A stretch of 37,789 nt of DNA, from the NCBI GenBank assembly GCA_009391535.1, contig VFHP01000014.1:1-37789 (forward strand), in the 5' to 3' direction. Source of the stretch: SAR202 cluster bacterium (GTDB lineage: Bacteria > Chloroflexota > Dehalococcoidia > Lucifugimonadales > UBA2985). This document shows, one piece after another, positions 32,697 through 37,789 of this stretch. The position numbers and the translations under genes were made by a program. The notes below the pieces were generated by a model. It saw only the letters and a list, made by a program, of their open reading frames with translations. It ran no database searches and was not told where the DNA came from. The stretch's first letter is position 1; each line of letters starts with the position of its first letter.

Positions 32697-33605
32697 TCAA
32701 ACGTTTTGTATTAGCAATAATATGCTAGACGACACTGCGAGTATAGCTGTTAATTCGATTTTGTTGATGCCTTCTTTGAATATTTTTTGTGTGACAAGGA
32801 TTGAGAATAGAAGTTCTATCTGTCCAACTGTTTTCACATAAGCTACCTGGGTCAGGGCAAATCCTGTAAACCAACCTATAGACCCGATTGCGCTCGTTAA
32901 TCCAACCAGTGCTGATGTCTTCCAGAATAATTTTATCTTCTTGAAAGTCGATAGGTCTTTGTATATGATCCACGATCCCAATATAAATAGGTTTATAGTC
33001 GATAGTGATATGAGTGTGAATGCTGCATTCATGATTGAGCTTTCATTATCCAACACAAGTATTGCTTCTCTAATAAGTAAAGCATCTAGGGCGAATGTGC
33101 CTCCACAAGCTATGCCTATAAATGTGGATCTTTGTCTAATACTTAACAATAAGGACTTCCACGTAATAGAGTTTTCAGATATAGAAATCAATATCACACC
33201 TAAAACTCCTATAGCTATCGCAACTGATCCGAAGAAATTTACATATTCTCCGAACAGCACTGATCCAATTATTGCTGCTTGTATCGCCTCTGTTTTAGCA
33301 TATGCTGTGCTAACAGCGAAATTCCTGTGAGAAAATAGCGATACAAGAAGTATAGTGGCAATAATTTGGAATATACCAGCTGCTACGCAATAGATTGCAA
33401 ATGGCCGGTTAATTTCTGGTATATCTAATCCAGCAGCATTTAGAATTATTATGTAAATGATTACTACTGGTAGGCCGAAACTGTATCTCACCCAAGTAAT
33501 CGCTTCTGCCGAGAGATTTTGCGTCAGTGATTTTTGCAAGCTTGTACGCGTTGTTTGCATGGTAGCGGCAAAAATAGTTATAAATACCCAGTTGTACATA
33601 TTCAT
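32697..33605 (-). CDS. EamA/DMT superfamily transporter
   Basis: This drug/metabolite transporter-type permease has about ten helices in two EamA halves (302 residues from ATG 33605, MNMYNWVFITIFAATMQTTR). Segments such as AYAKTEAIQAAIIGSVLFGEYVN and YVKTVGQIELLFSILVTQKIFKE are the paired end-of-domain motifs. Substrate unknown. An in-frame ATG at 33677 would add 24 residues running into the divergent VOC gene promoter, so the later start is preferred; Met at 33599 is also possible. The gene is divergent from the VOC gene, with a 65-base gap between them. Confidence 0.88.
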   Translation of the reverse strand: MNMYNWVFITIFAATMQTTRTSLQKSLTQNLSAEAITWVRYSFGLPVVIIYIIILNAAGLDIPEINRPFAIYCVAAGIFQIIATILLVSLFSHRNFAVSTAYAKTEAIQAAIIGSVLFGEYVNFFGSVAIAIGVLGVILISISENSITWKSLLLSIRQRSTFIGIACGGTFALDALLIREAILVLDNESSIMNAAFTLISLSTINLFILGSWIIYKDLSTFKKIKLFWKTSALVGLTSAIGSIGWFTGFALTQVAYVKTVGQIELLFSILVTQKIFKEGINKIELTAILAVSSSILLLIQNV

Positions 33606-33670
33606 ATGATATGCCAAATCCCATTGGAACGTTATATTATATTCACATAAAATTATTTGGAGTAGGCATA

Positions 33671-34069
33671 ATGGCATATTTAATCAACCATATACATATT
33701 AGAGCTAAGGATCCTATGGTTTCAGCGGCTTGGTACGAGAAATTTTTCGATACAAAGGTATTGTCTTCCAAGGAAGTTATGCCGGGTACCATAACAGTTA
33801 CGATGGACACGGGCGGGCCAGTCAGATTAAATATATCTTCTCAAGTATCAGGGTCGTCTGACTATGAAGCACCTGCGGAACTTAATACATTAGGATTGGA
33901 ACACTTTGGATTCAGCACTGATGACATAGAGGCAGATATATGCGAATTCGAAAATCATGGAGTAAGAATTGTATTGCCCATAACCGAAGTTGGATCAGGA
34001 GCAAAGTTGGCTTATATAGAGGGCCCTGATCATGTGTTAATAGAATTAGTTCAATCAGCAGCTAAGTAA
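33671..34069 (+). CDS. VOC family protein (glyoxalase/dioxygenase fold)
   Basis: This 132-residue single VOC unit has two beta-alpha-beta-beta-beta modules. The first strand INHIHIRAKD gives a metal-type His, LEHFGFSTDD gives the middle His, and the last strand HVLIELVQ gives Glu, so a metal site is plausible. Reaction unknown; the family includes lyases, epimerases and dioxygenases. ATG 33671 has GGAG eight bases upstream. An earlier ATG at 33611 would add 20 residues with no ribosome-binding site. It heads a plus-strand cluster with a small ORF, a CoA-transferase fusion and another VOC gene. Confidence 0.9.
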   Translation: MAYLINHIHIRAKDPMVSAAWYEKFFDTKVLSSKEVMPGTITVTMDTGGPVRLNISSQVSGSSDYEAPAELNTLGLEHFGFSTDDIEADICEFENHGVRIVLPITEVGSGAKLAYIEGPDHVLIELVQSAAK

Positions 34070-34102
34070 TTGAATTTATAGTGGAAATGGGGATGGCAAT
34101 TT

Positions 34103-34330
34103 ATGATAAATGAAAAAGAGATAAGGAATTTTATGAAAAATGTGGAGGATCTTCTGGAGGTTGTTGAGGAACCATCTATATTGTCTACATTATCTGATCG
34201 TCAGATGAGAATCCGTGACTACGCAGGTGCAACCTACGAAACATTGTCTTGGGTGTTAGGATATATCGATACATATGACTTCAAAACCGAATACGTGAGA
34301 CTTGATGAACTAGAATCCATATTGGAGTAA
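34103..34330 (+). CDS. Small acidic protein of unknown function
   Basis: This 75-residue soluble, acidic protein appears all-helical with two segments (residues about 3-28 and 32-55) and ends in DELESILE. No family is recognised. It starts at ATG 34103 after GGGGATGG and lies 33 bases after the VOC gene, so it probably belongs to the same transcript. The size and charge suit a binding or regulatory partner, but this is only a guess. Confidence 0.65.
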   Translation: MINEKEIRNFMKNVEDLLEVVEEPSILSTLSDRQMRIRDYAGATYETLSWVLGYIDTYDFKTEYVRLDELESILE

Positions 34331-34441
34331 AAGATTCGTTTCAAAAAGATCCCATATTGGATCGATTTGGATTATAATCATAGATAACCATTTATCGGAA
34401 AATTAGTTTTGGTTAAATTCTCGAATTTGGGAGGATAATTC

Positions 34442-37117
34442 ATGACTACATTGCTGGATGAAAGTGTTGTAAGGCCACAAGCTCTGTCAGGTATACGTGT
34501 TTTGGATTTCACTTGGGTACGTGCAGGTCCTTGGGGATGCAGGTGGTTGGGAACATTGGGGGCTGAAGTAATAAAGATTGAATGGCCTCAAACGCCTGAC
34601 ATGATAAGGAATCCTGGATTAGTAACGTTACCAGGAATTGAGCCTAGTTTGAATTCCAATTATATGTTCAATGATAGCAACGCGAACAAATTGAGTATAA
34701 GTGTCAACCTTAGATCGGAGAAAGGATTAGACTTAGTTAAGCGTCTAATAGCAGTATCCGATATTGTTGTGGAAAATTACAGTTCTCGGGTGCTGTATAA
34801 CTGGGGAATATCCTATGAAGAAATGACTAAGATTAATCCTGAGATAATATACGTGTCTCAGGCAGGGTTTGGTCATACCGGTAGGAATCATACATATACA
34901 ACTATGGGTCCAGTTGCTCAGGCTCTATCTGGTATGACCCATTTATCAGGTTTGCCAGGAGAACAACCGGCAGGTTGGGGATGGTCGTACTTGGATGATA
35001 CGGGTGGTCTATATATAGCAATGGCTGCATTAACTGGTTTGAATCGGAGAAATATGACGGGATTGGGTCAACATATTGACCTTTCTCAAATGATGGTTGG
35101 CATACCCTTAAATGGACCCTCTCTATTGGATATAACAGTAAATGGTAGATCTTTACAGAGAGAGGGATTTCCGCCGGGAAATCGAGCTCATTGGCCGGGT
35201 ACTGATTTGTTAAATAATTATCGTGGCCCTACAGTTGCTCCACATAATGCATATAGAACTAAAGGTGGGGGTTACTATGATTGGTGTACTATTGTTTGCC
35301 TTTCAGACGAAGAATGGCAGAAATTACAAAAATTGATGGGAGATCCGTCTTGGGCTAATGATGAAAGATTTTCTACTTTAATGGGTAGAATCCAGAATCA
35401 GGAAGAATTGGATTCTGGTATCGAATCTTGGACTACCACTATCGAGAGATATGATTTAATGGAACTTTGTCAGTCGGCAGGAGTGCGATGTATGCCTGTT
35501 CAAAGCAATAAGGATCGTATGGAAAATGATCCTCAATTGAAACATCGCGGTATGTTCAATGAGTTGGACCACCCGATATTAGGTAGGCATAGGTTTCAAA
35601 ATGCCCCCTTTCATCTCTCTGAATCACCAGCGCTTAACCATATGCATGCTCCTTTGATAGGCCAGAATAACCGTGAAGTATTTGAGGGCATACTCGGACT
35701 TTCCCATGATGAACTGACTGAGGGATACGAAGATGGTACATTTTGGCCGTCTTCTGTTGAAAAATACGACTACATAAATAGAATTATTGAATCCACTGAA
35801 AAGGTTAAAGAAGTTGCCTTGCCAGTCAAGAAAGTTAATCGTAAGATGGCTCGCAGCAAGGTTTCTGAAGGTCCGTTGAGTGGCATACGGATCCTTGAAA
35901 TGTCGGATGAAAAAGGTCAATGGGCTGGGAAATTGATGGCTGATCTGGGAGCTGACCTTATAAAGATTGAGCCTCCTGACGGCGAATCAACTCGTTCTGT
36001 TGGGCCATTTCTGGATGATATCCCTCATAAGGAACGAAGTTTGTCTTTTTGGCATTACAATACTTCGAAAAGAGGTGTTACCCTAAATATTGAGTCACCG
36101 GATGGCAGGAATATATTTCGAAAACTGGCTTCTACTGCTGACGTGATTCTAGAAACCTTTCAACCAGGTTATATGGAGTCTTTGGGTTTAGGATACAAAG
36201 AACTGTCGGCAGATATTCCAGGGTTAATAATGTGTTCGTTGACACCGTTTGGACAGACTGGACCATGGAAAGATTTTGCTACTACAGATTTAATACATTT
36301 GTCTGCTGGGGGCCAGATGGGTTGTTGCGGATATAACGAAGAGGATGTTGATGATCCTCCTCCGATAGCTGGCGGTGGTGGACAAGCATGGCATATGGGA
36401 AGTCATTATTCGTTTATAGCTATACTGGCAGCGTTAAATTATCGTGCTTCTACCGGAAAGGGGCAGTATATAGATTCCTCTGTGCATGACGCCTGTGTGT
36501 TGACTACAGAAATGCATACTATGACATACGAATACACTGGTGAGGAGGTTCGTAGAAATACAGGGAGGCATGCTTCTTCAGTTGCGAGTTTTAACATGCC
36601 TAAAAGCCAATTGATGTGTAAAGATGGCAAGTATATTAATGCGGGGATAGCTCCGGCCCGATTAACACCGGAAAGGCTCAGAGTCTTGGCTGAGTGGATG
36701 GACAGTTATGGTATGGCAGGGGATCTTTTGGACGACAAATATAATGACTCTCAATTCATTAAAGATAATGGCCCAAATATACATAGCTTGTTTGTTAATT
36801 TTGTGGCTAATCGCACTCAGGATGAGGTCTATCATGGAGGTCAACAGAGGGGGTTTGCCTGGGGTGCAATTAGGACACCAGATGATTTGATCAATGATGG
36901 ACACTTAGAAGACAGAGGCTTTTGGACGGATGTTGAACATCCTGAGTTGTCGAAAACATTTAAATATCCTGGACCAGCTGGTATATACAATGACTCACCT
37001 TGGGCTATTTCCAGGAGAGCACCCTTGATTGGTGAACACAATCAGGAGATATATTGTGATGAGTTCGGGATCAAGAAGGAAGAACTGGCTGTGATGACTG
37101 AAAATGGGGTGATATAG
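34442..37117 (+). CDS. Tandem (two-domain) class III CoA-transferase, CaiB/BaiF family
   Basis: At 891 residues it is about twice the usual 400, because two family III CoA-transferase units are fused (about 14-430 and 478-880). Both open alike: LSGIRVLDFTWVRAGPWG and LSGIRILEMSDEKGQWAGKLM, with LGAEVIKIEWP and LGADLIKIEPP. Such enzymes move CoA between carboxylic acids through an aspartyl-CoA intermediate. Half 1 has the catalytic Asp (Asp185, in YLDDTGGLYIA). At the equivalent place half 2 reads QAWHMGSHYS (about Trp650), so it lacks Asp and may be structural or bind substrate. GGGAGGATAATTC precedes the ATG. The next gene, a VOC protein, starts one base after the stop. Confidence 0.92.
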   Translation: MTTLLDESVVRPQALSGIRVLDFTWVRAGPWGCRWLGTLGAEVIKIEWPQTPDMIRNPGLVTLPGIEPSLNSNYMFNDSNANKLSISVNLRSEKGLDLVKRLIAVSDIVVENYSSRVLYNWGISYEEMTKINPEIIYVSQAGFGHTGRNHTYTTMGPVAQALSGMTHLSGLPGEQPAGWGWSYLDDTGGLYIAMAALTGLNRRNMTGLGQHIDLSQMMVGIPLNGPSLLDITVNGRSLQREGFPPGNRAHWPGTDLLNNYRGPTVAPHNAYRTKGGGYYDWCTIVCLSDEEWQKLQKLMGDPSWANDERFSTLMGRIQNQEELDSGIESWTTTIERYDLMELCQSAGVRCMPVQSNKDRMENDPQLKHRGMFNELDHPILGRHRFQNAPFHLSESPALNHMHAPLIGQNNREVFEGILGLSHDELTEGYEDGTFWPSSVEKYDYINRIIESTEKVKEVALPVKKVNRKMARSKVSEGPLSGIRILEMSDEKGQWAGKLMADLGADLIKIEPPDGESTRSVGPFLDDIPHKERSLSFWHYNTSKRGVTLNIESPDGRNIFRKLASTADVILETFQPGYMESLGLGYKELSADIPGLIMCSLTPFGQTGPWKDFATTDLIHLSAGGQMGCCGYNEEDVDDPPPIAGGGGQAWHMGSHYSFIAILAALNYRASTGKGQYIDSSVHDACVLTTEMHTMTYEYTGEEVRRNTGRHASSVASFNMPKSQLMCKDGKYINAGIAPARLTPERLRVLAEWMDSYGMAGDLLDDKYNDSQFIKDNGPNIHSLFVNFVANRTQDEVYHGGQQRGFAWGAIRTPDDLINDGHLEDRGFWTDVEHPELSKTFKYPGPAGIYNDSPWAISRRAPLIGEHNQEIYCDEFGIKKEELAVMTENGVI

Positions 37118-37118
37118 A

Positions 37119-37538
37119 TTGGATCAGCGGATCAGTTTTATTACATTGGGTGTTCGTGACTTGGAAAAATCTGTGGAGTTTTATAAACGTATTGGTTGGA
37201 AACCTGCGACCGATAATGGAAGTATAGTGGCCTTCAATATGATTGGTATGGCTTTGGCTTTGTATCAAACAGACAAATTATCCGAGGACGTGGGCTTTCA
37301 TATTGGTTCTGATAACCATCCGCAGTTTACTTTGGCATACAACACGGAGTCAGTTGAAAATGTAGATAAATTGCTACAAAAGGCTGAATTAGCTGGTGGT
37401 AGATTGATTAAAACGGCGGAGAAAGCATTTTGGGGTGGTTATTCTGGATATTTTGCAGACCCAGATGGATTTCTGTGGGAAATAGCCTATAATCCTGCTT
37501 TACCTCTAGGTCCAAATGGAGAATTTCAATGGACATAA
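37119..37538 (+). CDS. VOC family protein (glyoxalase-like), TTG start
   Basis: This 139-residue VOC protein begins MDQRISFITLGVRDLEKSVEFYKRIGWKP and ends with YSGYFADPDGFLWEIAYNP, the classic C-terminal strand with Glu. The first-strand position that is His in metal-dependent members is Thr (FITLGV), so a full metal site is doubtful. The start is TTG 37119, one base after the CoA-transferase stop, with GGGGTGA upstream; this tight link suggests coupled translation. Not closely similar to the first VOC protein (33671-34069). Confidence 0.9.
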   Translation: MDQRISFITLGVRDLEKSVEFYKRIGWKPATDNGSIVAFNMIGMALALYQTDKLSEDVGFHIGSDNHPQFTLAYNTESVENVDKLLQKAELAGGRLIKTAEKAFWGGYSGYFADPDGFLWEIAYNPALPLGPNGEFQWT

Positions 37539-37604
37539 ATTATCAGTGTAAGTCCCCAAATCGTTGAAATGAAAATTAGAATGCATATAGATTGGATGTA
37601 AACA

Positions 37605-37721
37605 ATGAGTGAATATGTTAATCAGTTCGGAGTTCCTGAAAAACCCAAAAAGACCAAAAAGATAGTTCTTATTATCGCTACATTGGTGATATCAGCAGTA
37701 GTTATCTGGTTGGTACTGTAG
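37605..37721 (+). CDS. Tiny single-helix membrane peptide
   Basis: This 38-residue frame reads MSEYVNQFGVPEKPKKTKKI followed by a hydrophobic stretch of about 18 residues ending IWLVL. The Lys-rich cytoplasmic segment before one helix gives an N-in topology. It follows the second VOC gene by 66 bases with a weak ribosome-binding site. The coding call rests on composition only. Confidence 0.5.
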   Translation: MSEYVNQFGVPEKPKKTKKIVLIIATLVISAVVIWLVL

Positions 37722-37722
37722 T

Positions 37723-37789
37723 CTATATTGTTTCCAGGAATTCTATAACTAGCTTGCATACTTCTTCAGGTTGTTCTTGTTGAACCCAA
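37723..37789 (-). CDS. C-terminal end of a probable alpha/beta hydrolase
   Basis: The minus strand reads WVQQEQPEEVCKLVIEFLETI and then TAG (37725..37723). This resembles the helix following the catalytic His in alpha/beta hydrolases such as epoxide hydrolases and haloalkane dehalogenases (H-W-x-Q-x-E-x-P-E-E-V...FL). Only 21 residues are inside the window, and the upstream His is just outside. It converges with the tiny membrane ORF, one base apart. Confidence 0.6.
   Translation of the reverse strand, partial: WVQQEQPEEVCKLVIEFLETI

Noticed and set aside
1..37789. CRISPR arrays, insertion sequences, prophage or integrase genes
   Set aside because: No regularly spaced repeats, transposase motifs or integrase motifs were seen.

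Overview
The window looks like a chromosomal piece from a low-GC, free-living aerobic bacterium. The most likely source is a marine Chloroflexota lineage such as SAR202 (Dehalococcoidia-like). This rests on inference: a tmRNA tag starting with Gly and ending LALAA, an 11-subunit complex I operon lacking nuoEFG, an enolase-superfamily gene, a class III CoA-transferase, VOC proteins and MFS carriers, all typical of the SAR202 accessory repertoire. Nothing seen is diagnostic of phage, plasmid, IS element or CRISPR. Codon use is AT-rich, with much ATA, and start codons include GTG, TTG and apparently CTG.

Region 1 (1-2.55 kb, minus strand): the 5' part of an enolase-superfamily gene, then ssrA (tmRNA), smpB and a CtpA/Tsp-type S41 protease. 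This is a ribosome-rescue and proteolysis neighbourhood. Region 2 (2.7-13.3 kb, plus): nuoABCD-HIJK, a 64-residue DUF2007-like gene, then nuoLMN. The operon builds the quinone module and the full proton-pumping membrane arm of complex I, but nuoE, nuoF and nuoG are absent. Region 3 (13.3-14.8 kb, plus): NAD kinase and an ADP-ribose-type Nudix hydrolase, with a good sigma70-like promoter.

Region 4 (14.9-24.4 kb): a central carbon block. On the plus strand sdhB overlaps an HdrB-like sdhE, together the non-classical (type E) succinate:quinone reductase arrangement, without sdhA in view. Convergent to it on the minus strand is a probable six-gene operon read in the order pccB-like carboxyltransferase, OadA/5S-like carboxyltransferase with fused biotin domain, isocitrate dehydrogenase, malate dehydrogenase, and class I fumarase alpha and beta. 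Together these cover succinate to oxaloacetate plus a biotin-dependent step that may link oxaloacetate/pyruvate with propionyl-/methylmalonyl-CoA.

Region 5 (24.5-37.8 kb): accessory genes in mixed orientation. They are an M20 peptidase, tRNA-Pro(GGG), two MFS permeases, two HAD type II (haloacid dehalogenase-like) genes, one of them frameshifted at a T9 run, a PIG-L deacetylase, a DUF454 membrane protein, a ferrochelatase with an internal cysteine cluster, an EamA permease, and a cluster of VOC protein, small ORF, double-length CaiB/BaiF CoA-transferase, VOC protein and tiny membrane peptide. The window ends in the C-terminus of a probable alpha/beta hydrolase.

The strongest candidates for something new are the 891-residue tandem CoA-transferase whose second half lacks the catalytic Asp, with its VOC neighbours; the complex I operon with an embedded DUF2007-like protein and an enlarged NuoK loop; the type E Sdh pair beside a transcarboxylase-like pair; and two genes whose only credible start is CTG. 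No gap between genes exceeds about 180 bases.
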